Assembly (NCBI GenBank): GCA_964428805.1
Contig: CAYRZF010000087.1
Coordinates: forward strand, 1-8,796
Source of the DNA: CAYRZF01 sp964428805
GTDB taxonomy: Bacteria > Methylomirabilota > Methylomirabilia > Rokubacteriales > CSP1-6
DNA length: 8,796 bases
Direction of reading: 5' to 3'
In this document: piece after piece, positions 1 through 7,024 of the stretch
Numbering within the stretch: position 1 is the first letter of the stretch
Layout: the number at the start of each line of letters is the position of its first letter
Position numbers and translations under genes: made by a program
The notes under the pieces: generated by a model
Seen by the model: the letters and a program-made list of their open reading frames with translations, nothing else
What the model was told of the DNA's origin: nothing
Database searches by the model: none

Positions 1-752
1 ACCTCTTCCAGCGTCAGGTCCTCGACCTCGCTCTTCGGGAGCCGCTCGAGCAGGTAGCCGGATTTCGCGTCCATCAGGATGTGATCGCCGACCTTCAGCT
101 TCTGGGGCCGGAGCGGATCCGCAATGATCCCCACCTTATCTTCGTCCGCGCGGAGAGTGACCACCGCTCGCTCGGAGTCCAGCACTTCCTTCAGCACGAC
201 CACATCGCCCTGGATCTCGTAGCCCGCCGCCTCGACCACGTTCAGGCCTTCGTTCAGCACGAGTTCCTGCCCGGGCTTCAGCGACTCCGCTTTGATGGAG
301 GGGTGCAGGTTGACTTTGACCTTCCGCCCCTGGGCGAGGATGTTCACGGTGCCGTCCTCGTTGACCGAAAGATACACACCGTACGTCGAGGGCGGCGCGC
401 AGAGCTTGTCCACTTCTTCCTTGAGGGACTGGATCTGCTCCCGGGACTCGTAGAGCGCGTTCACCAGCTTCTCGTTCTGGTTGAACGCCTGGACGAGCTG
501 GCGGTTGGCCTCCCGAAGCTTGTTCTCCAGCACCATGAACTCCTTGGGGGCCTCTTCCAGCTTCTTCCGGAGATGGACGGTCTCCGCTTCGAGCGAACGA
601 ACGTGGGCCTGAAGGTCCTGCAGCTGGACCTCGTACTCGGTCAGCCGCCGCCGGAAGGTTGAGTCGGTGATCGGGAGGAACTTCGAGAATCCCTTCGTCC
701 CCTCCGAGCTGGGCTCTCGATTCGGGCTACCCTTTTTCTCGAACTCCTTCAT
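1..752 (-). CDS. arc: Proteasomal AAA ATPase (ARC/Mpa family), N-terminal part; runs off the left edge
   Basis: ARC/Mpa forms the hexameric ring that recognises tagged proteins (Pup in actinobacteria), unfolds them and feeds them to the 20S proteasome in the cytoplasm. Only the first 250 codons are in the window. The first 30 or so residues look disordered. A charged heptad-like stretch at about 31-117 fits the coiled coil that binds the tag. It is followed by the family segment APPSTYGVYL (119-128) and a beta-rich region at about 121-245 that fits the double OB domain, ending in LLERLPKSEVEDLTLEE (234-250), which closely matches the Mpa sequence I recall just before the AAA domain. The Walker motifs and the C-terminal proteasome-docking tail lie outside. 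The ATG at 752-750 is fixed by an in-frame TGA at 761-759, and AAGGG lies 10 nt upstream of it. It diverges from the transporter operon. No proteasome subunit, tag, ligase or depupylase gene is visible, so an active proteasome is assumed, not shown. Confidence 0.93.
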   Translation of the reverse strand, partial: MKEFEKKGSPNREPSSEGTKGFSKFLPITDSTFRRRLTEYEVQLQDLQAHVRSLEAETVHLRKKLEEAPKEFMVLENKLREANRQLVQAFNQNEKLVNALYESREQIQSLKEEVDKLCAPPSTYGVYLSVNEDGTVNILAQGRKVKVNLHPSIKAESLKPGQELVLNEGLNVVEAAGYEIQGDVVVLKEVLDSERAVVTLRADEDKVGIIADPLRPQKLKVGDHILMDAKSGYLLERLPKSEVEDLTLEE

Positions 753-823
753 GGCCTTTCATCCCTTCGCCGGTTCGCCCCTCGGCGGCTTTTGCGACGC
801 GCCCGCACCCCGTCTCGGTGCGC

Positions 824-868
824 ACTGCCACACTCTGTCAGGCACAGTGCCTAAGAATGTGTGCCAGT
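824..868. promoter_or_regulatory. Concentric imperfect palindrome over the ATPase-gene start site; candidate operator
   Basis: The inner element AGGCAC-A-GTGCCT (840-852) is a perfect 6-bp inverted repeat centred on base 846. An outer pair, ACTGCCACAC (824-833) and GTGTGCCAGT (859-868), matches in 9 of 10 positions and has the same centre. The 6-bp segments between the arms do not pair, so this looks more like nested protein half-sites than a continuous hairpin. It begins inside the predicted -10 box of the minus-strand promoter and covers the expected start site, which is where a repressor would bind. If transcribed it would also lie in the ATPase mRNA leader. I recognise no known regulator consensus. 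Confidence 0.5.
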
Positions 869-895
869 ATAGAGACCGGGTGAAAAGAAAGTCAA
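866..895 (-). promoter_or_regulatory. Predicted sigma-70-type promoter of the proteasomal ATPase gene
   Basis: On the minus strand, TTGACT (895-890) is separated by 18 bp from TATACT (871-866), a good match to the housekeeping -35/-10 consensus in otherwise GC-rich DNA. The expected transcription start is near 858-860, giving a 5' leader of about 105-110 nt before the ATG at 752. The -10 box overlaps the outer arm of the palindrome at 824-868. Predicted from sequence only. Confidence 0.55.
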
Positions 896-1082
896 GGAAA
901 AATCCCTCCCAACGCCCTCCGACTGGCTGAAATTGCTTAGCTTTTTCCCACTTCGCCCGTCGCGTCGTCCCATTCCGCTCCCCGCGGGGTCCGCTACCAT
1001 CCGGGAAATGCACCTCTGATGCCATCGTCGGTTGCGTTTGTCTCTAAAACGCCAGGGTGCGCGGGCCGGTTCCACGGAAGGC

Positions 1083-1111
1083 TTGCCCTCTCGGTTGTCT
1101 CTCCGTATAAA
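1083..1111 (+). promoter_or_regulatory. Predicted sigma-70-type promoter of the transporter operon
   Basis: TTGCCC (1083-1088) is separated by 17 bp from TATAAA (1106-1111). Start of transcription would fall near 1117-1119, directly before the ATG at 1120, so the transcript would be nearly leaderless. The alternative is that AAAGG at 1109-1113, 6 nt before the ATG, is a ribosome-binding site and the true promoter is further upstream. The sequence cannot decide between these. The -10 box is followed immediately by GGCACA, as at the opposing promoter. Confidence 0.4.
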
Positions 1112-1119
1112 GGCACAGT

Positions 1120-2679
1120 ATGTTGTGGGCGTTGAACGGCTGGTACGTTGTCGGGGTCGCGGCTCTCCTTGTTGGGGGCGTAGTGTCACCGGTCGGGGCG
1201 CAGCTCGCTGGTGAGCTCAAGGTCGGTGCCAGGGCGATTCCCGCGATCCCCGATCCCGCCACGGCGCTCGATGGCACGACCCCTCTCATCGCCCGTCAGG
1301 TGTTCGAGACCCTGGTGCAGTACAAGGACAGCGGGAGCGACATCGAGCCTGCGCTTGCAGTCCGGTGGTGGCCGTCGAGGGACGGGCTCATCTGGACCTT
1401 CAACCTGCGGGACGGCGTGAGGTTCCATGATGGCAGCCTTCTTACCGCCAAGGACGTGGTGGCGAGTTTCGAGCGCCAGATGTCCCCGGATCAGCCGCTC
1501 TACCCGAATCCGCCCGCCGTCTGGCCGCGTCTCTTGCGAGGGCTTCCGGGCGTCGTGAAGGAGGTCCGGGCTCCCGATCCCAAGACCGTGCAGATACAGC
1601 TCCTTCTCCCGTACGCGCCGCTCCTCACCGTGCTGGCCCATCCTGCCTTCTCGGTTTTCAAGGAGGGCGCCGGAGAGGGTGGCGTTCCCCGATGGCTCGG
1701 TACCGGGCCGTTTCGCATCACCGAGCTGGTCTCAGGACGCATTGTCTTGGAGGCGAATGCGGGATACTGGGGGGGACCGCCCAGGCTGGAGCGAATCGTT
1801 TTCCTCGAGACGACGGACGAGCAGGCCGCGGCCGACCTCGACGATCACCGTCTTGACATCTGGATCCCCCCACTGGCCCCCCACAAGCTGGAGGGGGCAC
1901 TTTCGATCCCCGGCTGGCACGTCGGGCTGCTGGCGCTTGAGACTGAAAAGGCTCCCTTCTCCAAGAAAAAGAGTCGCCAGGCGGTGGCGGCCGGGCTCGA
2001 TCCTGCGCTGATCGCGGCGGCAGTGGAGCGTGTCGCAGTTCCGCTGCAGTCGTTCCTGCCCCCCGGGGTTTGGGGGCGGCGGGAAGGCTCGCCGATTATG
2101 GCTGGCGATCCTAACGGAGCGCGACGTCTCCTGGCAGAGGCGGGGGTCCCCAAGGGCATCACCACGACCCTGCTCGTGAGCGACGCCCCCGGTGTGATCG
2201 ATCAGGCGGGCCTCGTCGAAGCGATCCGACTCGCCCTGAGCTCGGCGGGGATCTCCCTCAAGGTCCGAACTGAAAATCCGCAGGTGGTTGCCCAGCTCTC
2301 CCAGCTCGGCGATCACGAGATGCTGTTGACCGAGGCCCAGGTAGCCGGCGGCGATCCTCACCTCTTCCTCTACCCGCTCTCGACCAGTGAGGGCGCGACG
2401 AAGGGGGTGGGGGCGCTGAACCTGTCCTTTTATCGGAACCCTCGGCTGGACGATCTCTTGATTCGCGCGAGCCAGCTCGGCTCCAGGCCGGAACGCCTCC
2501 GCCTCTACCAGCGCGCCCAGGCGATCCTTGCCGACGAGCTGCCCTGGATCCCTCTGTACGTCCGGCTCCACTGGGCCGTGGTGCGGCCCGAGGTGAGAAA
2601 CTTCCGGTTGCACCCGAGCGGATTCCACCGACTGGACCGCGTCTGGGTCGAAGCCGATGCGCGGAGGTCCACGCCGTGA
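1120..2679 (+). CDS. ABC transporter substrate-binding protein, family 5 (first of two)
   Basis: This is an extracytoplasmic ligand-binding protein of the SBP_bac_5 (OppA/DppA) family, which delivers peptides or other small solutes to a Dpp/Opp-type permease. The 519 residues match the usual 500-550. A hydrophobic leader (about 8-22) with no basic residue at its start is followed by VGA|Q, a likely signal peptidase I site after residue 27. No lipobox cysteine is present, so a soluble periplasmic protein is likely. The family signature is at about 78-118, including LRDGVRFHDG and the AKDVVASFER segment. The C-terminal half has the usual FYRNPRLDDLL and ELPWIPLY blocks. Where the sister protein has the common GWIADYPDP segment, this one has EAQVAGGDP (405-413), suggesting a different pocket. 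An in-frame TAA at 1108-1110 rules out an earlier start. The stop overlaps the next start. The ligand is unknown. Confidence 0.9.
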   Translation: MLWALNGWYVVGVAALLVGGVVSPVGAQLAGELKVGARAIPAIPDPATALDGTTPLIARQVFETLVQYKDSGSDIEPALAVRWWPSRDGLIWTFNLRDGVRFHDGSLLTAKDVVASFERQMSPDQPLYPNPPAVWPRLLRGLPGVVKEVRAPDPKTVQIQLLLPYAPLLTVLAHPAFSVFKEGAGEGGVPRWLGTGPFRITELVSGRIVLEANAGYWGGPPRLERIVFLETTDEQAAADLDDHRLDIWIPPLAPHKLEGALSIPGWHVGLLALETEKAPFSKKKSRQAVAAGLDPALIAAAVERVAVPLQSFLPPGVWGRREGSPIMAGDPNGARRLLAEAGVPKGITTTLLVSDAPGVIDQAGLVEAIRLALSSAGISLKVRTENPQVVAQLSQLGDHEMLLTEAQVAGGDPHLFLYPLSTSEGATKGVGALNLSFYRNPRLDDLLIRASQLGSRPERLRLYQRAQAILADELPWIPLYVRLHWAVVRPEVRNFRLHPSGFHRLDRVWVEADARRSTP

Positions 2680-4256
2680 GCACTCGAGGCGGCCGCGTGC
2701 TGGTGACGTTGGCGCTCGTGCTGGCCTTGCCCACGGCGGCGGTCGGCCAGAAAAAGGGGGGGACGCTGCGGGGGGCGTTCGGCAGCGACCCGCCCACGCT
2801 GGACCCGGCCCAGGCCACCGACACCACCTCCTCGGCTGTCATCCGCCAAATTTTCGACACCCTGGTGGAACTCGACGAGACGCTTAAGCCGGTGCCGGCC
2901 CTGGCCGAGCGCTGGACGGTCTCGAAAGATCAGAAGGTTTACACCTTCGCTCTACGACCAGGAGTCAGGTTCCATCATGGCCGTGAGCTCAGGGCGACGG
3001 ACATCAAGTTCTCCTTCGAGCGGGCGGCGAGGGGCAAGCGCCCGTGGGTGTTTGAGAAGATCGTGGGGGCGAAGGCCTTCCTCCGCGGCCAGGCGTCCGA
3101 GATCAGCGGGATCCGCCCGGTCGGCGACCTGGCCGTCGAGATCACCCTGGACCGGCCCTTCGCGCCTTTTCTCTTCCTCATGGCCTACGACGCCGCTTCG
3201 ATCGTGCCGCGGGAAGAAGCGGGGCGCCGAGGCGTCGAGTTCGCGAGCCATCCGGTGGGCACGGGGGCTTTCCGATTCGGGTCATGGCGGAGGGACGACC
3301 AGGTAATTCTCGAAGCGTTCCGCGAGCATTTCAGGGGGGCGCCGTCTCTCGATCGGATCGTCTTCCGTGTGATCCCCGCCGAGATCACGCGGTTCAACGA
3401 GTACAAGACCGGTCACCTCGATTACACCGACATCCCGACGGGCCACTGCCGGGCCGTGCAGCGAGACGCCGTCCTCAAGCATGCGGTCGCCATCTGGCCC
3501 ATCCTGGGGACCCATGCGGTGCGCTTCAATGTGGAGCGGCCCCCCTTCACCGACCGACGCCTCCGCCAGGCTATCGGGCACGCGATCGAGCCCCAGGCGA
3601 TCGTCGCGGGACTCCTCGAAGGATGCGTGGTGGCGGGGAAGGGGATTCTCCCGCCCGCGATGCCCGGATTCAACCCAAGCGTGGCCGGACCGCTCTTTGA
3701 TTCCGACCAGGCCCGCCGGCTCCTGGCCGAGGCCGGGTTTCCCGGCGGAAAGGGACTCGGCCCGATCACCTTCCACTACAACACCGGGGATCTCAATCAG
3801 CGGATCGCCGAGGTGCTCCAGGCCCAGCTCAGGGGAATCGGCGTGACCCTGGAACTCCGCCGCCTCGACTGGGCCGCCCACATCAAGCTCGTGGACGAGG
3901 GCGCGGCCGGGTTCTTTCGCCAGGGGTGGATCGCCGACTATCCCGATCCGGAGAATTTCCTCACGGTCCTCTTCCACTCGCGAAACGTCGGCGCCGCGGG
4001 CAACACGTCCCGCTACCGGAACCCGGTGCTCGACCGGCTCCTGGACGAGGCCGACCAGATGCCACCCGGCCCGGCGCGATTCAAGCGTTACCAGGAGGCC
4101 GAGCAGATGGTGCTGAACGACGCGGTGTGGATCTCCCTCTATCACTATACGAGTCGTGCGCTGATCAAGCCCTACGTGAAGGGGCTCGAGCGCTCGCCGC
4201 TCTCCTCGGCCCCCGAGTTTCTCGCCCCGCTACGCAAGGTCTGGCTCGACCGCTAG
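2676..4256 (+). CDS. ABC transporter substrate-binding protein, family 5 (second of two)
   Basis: This is a second periplasmic ligand-binding protein of the OppA/DppA family, 526 residues and full length. A leader with R4 and R7 and a hydrophobic core (about 8-22) ends in AVG|Q near residue 24. There is no lipobox cysteine. The family signature runs from about 75 to 115 (ALAERW, LRPGVRFHHG, ATDIKFSFER). GWIADYPDPENF (417-428), RYRNPVLDRLL and the closing NDAVWISLYHY block are typical of DppA-like proteins. The GTG start forms a GTGA overlap with the previous stop, and GGAGG at 2663-2667, 8 nt upstream, is a strong ribosome-binding site, so the two proteins are probably translationally coupled. 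The two share family motifs but differ widely elsewhere, which points to an old duplication or independent recruitment rather than recent copying. The permease pair downstream is the likely partner. Confidence 0.93.
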   Translation: MSTRGGRVLVTLALVLALPTAAVGQKKGGTLRGAFGSDPPTLDPAQATDTTSSAVIRQIFDTLVELDETLKPVPALAERWTVSKDQKVYTFALRPGVRFHHGRELRATDIKFSFERAARGKRPWVFEKIVGAKAFLRGQASEISGIRPVGDLAVEITLDRPFAPFLFLMAYDAASIVPREEAGRRGVEFASHPVGTGAFRFGSWRRDDQVILEAFREHFRGAPSLDRIVFRVIPAEITRFNEYKTGHLDYTDIPTGHCRAVQRDAVLKHAVAIWPILGTHAVRFNVERPPFTDRRLRQAIGHAIEPQAIVAGLLEGCVVAGKGILPPAMPGFNPSVAGPLFDSDQARRLLAEAGFPGGKGLGPITFHYNTGDLNQRIAEVLQAQLRGIGVTLELRRLDWAAHIKLVDEGAAGFFRQGWIADYPDPENFLTVLFHSRNVGAAGNTSRYRNPVLDRLLDEADQMPPGPARFKRYQEAEQMVLNDAVWISLYHYTSRALIKPYVKGLERSPLSSAPEFLAPLRKVWLDR

Positions 4257-4271
4257 GCGCTTGTTCCTTCG

Positions 4272-5762
4272 GTGACCGTGCTGACGCGACGCCAGTTCCT
4301 TATCGGGAGTGCCGCCCTCGCGTGGTGGACACCCGGGTGCGCAAACCGGTTCCCGGAGCCCGGCCCGACCCTGGTGAACGATATCCACTCCCAGTTGAAC
4401 CCCACCCGCGTGTACCGGGTCGTCAGACCGGATTCCCTCGAGGCCCTCCAGACCGCTGTCCGTAACGCCCGAGCCGAAGGCCGCGGAGTCAGCATCGCCG
4501 GTGGACGGCACGCTGCGGGAGGCCAGCAGTTCGGTCACGACACAATCTTGGTGGACATGGCCGCGATGAACCGGGTTCTGAATTTCGACCCGGTCCGGGG
4601 CCAGGTCCATGTGGAGGCCGGCATCCAGTGGCCGGAGTTGATCGACTCCCTGCTCCGGGTGCAGGGCGGTCGGGGGCCACAGTGGGGGATCGTCCAGAAA
4701 CAGGGCGTGGACCGCATGAGCATCGGCGGCGCCCTCGCCGCCAACGTGCACGGGAGCGGCTTGCGGTTGAAGCCATTCGTCGGGGATGTCGAATCGTTCG
4801 TGCTCGTCGATGCCGACGGCGTCCCCTGGACCTGCGACCGCAGGATGAACGCCGACCTCTTTCGCCTGGCCATCGGCGGCTACGGACTCTTGGGGGCCAT
4901 CTCTTCCGTCCGGCTCCGGCTCGCGCCCAGGCGGAAGCTGGAGCGGGTGGTGGAGGTCATCGAGGTGGAAGACCTGATACCCGCGGTCGAGAAACGGATC
5001 GCTGATGGATTTCTGTATGGGAACTTCCAGTACGCGACCGACGAGAGTTCCGACGACTTTCTTCGGAAAGGGGTCTTCTCCTGCTACCGCCCGGTGGACG
5101 AGAGCACGCCCGTCCGGGAGGGGGCGAAGGACCTATCAGAGGAGGGCTGGCGGAAGCTCCTGTACCTTGCGCACGCGGACAAGAAGCGGGCTTTTGAGAT
5201 CTATTCCACCGATTATCTGTCAACGTCCGGGCAGATCTACTGGTCGGACACCCACCAACTGACCGTCTACGTCAATCAATACCACGCGTGGCTGGATCAG
5301 AAGCTCGGCGCCGCGGAGAATGCCACCGAGGTGCTCATCGAGTTTTTCGTGCCACGAAATGCGCTGGTCCGCTTCCTTGAGGATGTCCGCAAGGACTTTC
5401 GCAGGAACAAGGTCGATTTGATCTTCGGTTCGATCCGGTTCATCGAGAGAGACGACGAAAGTTTCTTGGCCTGGGCCAAGCAACCGTACGCGTGCGTGGT
5501 CTTCAATATACATACCGTTCATACCCCGCTGGACCTCGAACGGTCAGCTCACACCTTCCGTCGGCTTGTGGACCTGGCGATCCGTTATGGCGGGAGTTAC
5601 TACCTGACCTACCATCGGTGGGCCACCCGCAAGCAAGTGGAGGCATGCTACCCGCAGTTTCCCGAGTTTCTGAGGCTCAAGCGGGACTATGACCCCGGGG
5701 AACGGTTCCAGAGCGACTGGTACCGCCACTACAAGGCGATGTTCGCGGATGCTCTCGGGTAA
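4272..5762 (+). CDS. Tat-exported FAD-linked oxidase (VAO/PCMH fold), possibly a lipoprotein
   Basis: This is a flavoprotein of the vanillyl-alcohol-oxidase fold, whose members oxidise alcohols, sugars, polyols or phenols with FAD. The N-terminus TRRQFL (5-10) plus a hydrophobic stretch is a twin-arginine export signal, placing the folded protein outside the cytoplasm. TPGC (20-23) could be a weak lipobox with Cys23 as lipid anchor. The FAD-binding domain covers about 45-220. AGGRHAAGG has His80 where histidyl-FAD oxidases carry their flavin-linking histidine, followed by IGGALAANVHGSG (151-163) and IGGYGLLGAISSVRL. The C-terminus has YDPGERFQSDWYRHY, the closing motif of DprE1- and alditol-oxidase-like proteins. 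The 496 residues fit the family. The start GTG could also be the GTG two codons later; no strong ribosome-binding site is seen. It follows the second binding protein by 15 bp, so it is probably co-expressed. Substrate and electron acceptor are unknown. Confidence 0.87.
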   Translation: MTVLTRRQFLIGSAALAWWTPGCANRFPEPGPTLVNDIHSQLNPTRVYRVVRPDSLEALQTAVRNARAEGRGVSIAGGRHAAGGQQFGHDTILVDMAAMNRVLNFDPVRGQVHVEAGIQWPELIDSLLRVQGGRGPQWGIVQKQGVDRMSIGGALAANVHGSGLRLKPFVGDVESFVLVDADGVPWTCDRRMNADLFRLAIGGYGLLGAISSVRLRLAPRRKLERVVEVIEVEDLIPAVEKRIADGFLYGNFQYATDESSDDFLRKGVFSCYRPVDESTPVREGAKDLSEEGWRKLLYLAHADKKRAFEIYSTDYLSTSGQIYWSDTHQLTVYVNQYHAWLDQKLGAAENATEVLIEFFVPRNALVRFLEDVRKDFRRNKVDLIFGSIRFIERDDESFLAWAKQPYACVVFNIHTVHTPLDLERSAHTFRRLVDLAIRYGGSYYLTYHRWATRKQVEACYPQFPEFLRLKRDYDPGERFQSDWYRHYKAMFADALG

Positions 5763-5782
5763 GATAGATCGAGTGGAGTGGC

Positions 5783-7018
5783 ATGAATCGAAAAGCCGTG
5801 GTGGCGTGGACGCTCTACGATTTCGCCAACTCCGCGTTCGTGGCGGTCATCCCGGCCACCGTGTACTCGAAATACTACGCGCTAACGGTGGTGGGCAACG
5901 AGCGCGGGGAGGGGGATTTCTGGTGGGGGTTGTCGGTGACCACCTCGATGGCCATTGTGGCGCTCTCATCTCCGCCCCTCGGAGCGATCGCGGATCATTC
6001 GGGGGTTCGCAAGCGCCTCCTGTTCCTCCTCACCTACGTGAGCGTCGCCGCCACGGCCCTCATGGCGACGGTGGGGAAGGGTGATGTGCTCTGGGGGTGG
6101 TTCCTCGCCGTGGTCGGGACGGTGGGCTTCGAGGGCGCCATCGTCTACTACAATGCCTACCTCCCTGAGTTGGCCCCGCGCGAGTGGCAGGGGCGGCTGT
6201 CGGCGTATGGCTTTGCCGTTGGCTACCTCGGGTCGGCTGTCGCCCTCGGCGCGGCGTTGCCCTTCGCCCTCGCCGGCAACTACGCCGGGACATTTTTGGT
6301 CGCGGCGGCGCTCTTCGGTTTTTGTGCGATCCCGGCCTTCATCTGTCTACCTGGTGACCAGCCCGGCACTCTCAGCCTTGCGGGGGCGGTCCGGGTGGGT
6401 TTTGTCCAAACCCGGGCGAGCCTCCGCCGCATCCTCCGCTCGCCGCCCCTGCGCCGCTTCCTGCTGGCCTACCTTTGCTGGGAGGACGGCATCAACACCG
6501 TGGTGTTCTTCTCGTCGGTCTTCGCCGGCCACACGCTCGGGTTCACGACCCCCCAGGTCATCCAGCTCTACTTCGTCGTCCAGCTCTCGGCCCTTCTCGG
6601 CGCCTGGTGCTGGGCGCGTCCCACGGACCTCAGGGGGCCGAAGTTCGTCGTGATCGTGACGCTTCTCCAGTGGTGTCTCGTGGTCGTCGCCGCCTACTTT
6701 GTCCAGACGAAACTCCAGTTCTTCATGGTGGCGGTCCTGGCCGGGACAGGGCTCGGGGCGATCCAGGCGGCGAGCCGGACCTTCATGGCCACGCTCATCC
6801 CGAAGGGGCAGGAAGCGGAGCTGTTCGGCTTCTACGCCCTGGTCGGGAAGACGTCGGCCATCTTCGGGCCGATGATCTTCGGCCTCACCTCCCGGCTCAC
6901 CGGCGGCAACCAGCGGATCTCCATCGTCATAATCGGCCTCCTCTTCCTCGCAGGGCTCCTCCTGCTCTGGCCCGTGAAGGCGGGCGGCCCCACCGCGGGA
7001 CAGCAGGCGGAGCGCTGA
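5783..7018 (+). CDS. MFS transporter, UMF1 (Atg22-like) family
   Basis: This is an inner-membrane carrier of the major facilitator superfamily. The N-terminal WTLYDFANSAF (9-19) is the hallmark of the UMF1 family, whose bacterial members are mostly uncharacterised and whose eukaryotic relative Atg22 releases amino acids from the vacuole. GAIADHSGVRKR (67-78) is the MFS motif-A loop between segments 2 and 3. AELFGFYALVGKTSAIFGP (345-363) is the second UMF1 signature. Hydrophobic segments are spread through all 411 residues, consistent with about 12 membrane helices, and the protein looks complete. GGAG at 5775-5778 lies 4 nt before the ATG. It starts 20 bp after the oxidase gene and ends 29 bp before the first permease gene, so it sits inside the ABC operon. 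It may move the product or a counter-substrate of the same pathway; direction and substrate are unknown. Confidence 0.9.
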   Translation: MNRKAVVAWTLYDFANSAFVAVIPATVYSKYYALTVVGNERGEGDFWWGLSVTTSMAIVALSSPPLGAIADHSGVRKRLLFLLTYVSVAATALMATVGKGDVLWGWFLAVVGTVGFEGAIVYYNAYLPELAPREWQGRLSAYGFAVGYLGSAVALGAALPFALAGNYAGTFLVAAALFGFCAIPAFICLPGDQPGTLSLAGAVRVGFVQTRASLRRILRSPPLRRFLLAYLCWEDGINTVVFFSSVFAGHTLGFTTPQVIQLYFVVQLSALLGAWCWARPTDLRGPKFVVIVTLLQWCLVVVAAYFVQTKLQFFMVAVLAGTGLGAIQAASRTFMATLIPKGQEAELFGFYALVGKTSAIFGPMIFGLTSRLTGGNQRISIVIIGLLFLAGLLLLWPVKAGGPTAGQQAER

Positions 7019-7024
7019 GAGCCG

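Larger units (their letters stand above)
753..1119. other. Divergent intergenic control region; no gene seen
   Basis: This 367-bp spacer separates the ATPase gene from the transporter operon. It is visibly richer in A and T runs than the flanking genes, for example around 880-905 and 925-950. It contains both predicted promoters and the palindrome described separately. The open frames crossing it show no recognisable family and no codon pattern like the neighbouring genes. I see no tRNA-like or riboswitch-like structure. The stretch at about 905-1080 holds nothing I can name. Confidence 0.7.

Noticed and set aside
81..662. 193-codon open frame on the plus strand
   Set aside because: Antisense shadow of the proteasomal ATPase coiled coil and OB region, which are recognised on the minus strand.
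850..866. Possible sigma-54 promoter from TGGCAC on the minus strand
   Set aside because: The required GC element about 5 bp after TGGCAC is not present in the right place (CTTA instead of TTGC), while a sigma-70-type pair fits well.
926..946. Terminator-like hairpin GCTGA/TTAGC followed by TTTTT on the plus strand
   Set aside because: The stem is only 5 bp with a G-T pair, and no plus-strand gene lies upstream to be terminated.
667..1189. Short open frames on both strands in the intergenic region (667-930, 759-1025, 851-1189)
   Set aside because: They cross promoters and neighbouring genes, have no convincing start signals and resemble no family.
1732..2628. 298-codon open frame on the minus strand
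   Set aside because: It lies antisense within the first binding-protein gene, shows no family resemblance and has a composition rich in R, G, P and E typical of GC-rich antisense frames.
3282..4145. 287-codon open frame on the minus strand
   Set aside because: Antisense to the clearly coding second binding-protein gene; no recognisable domain.
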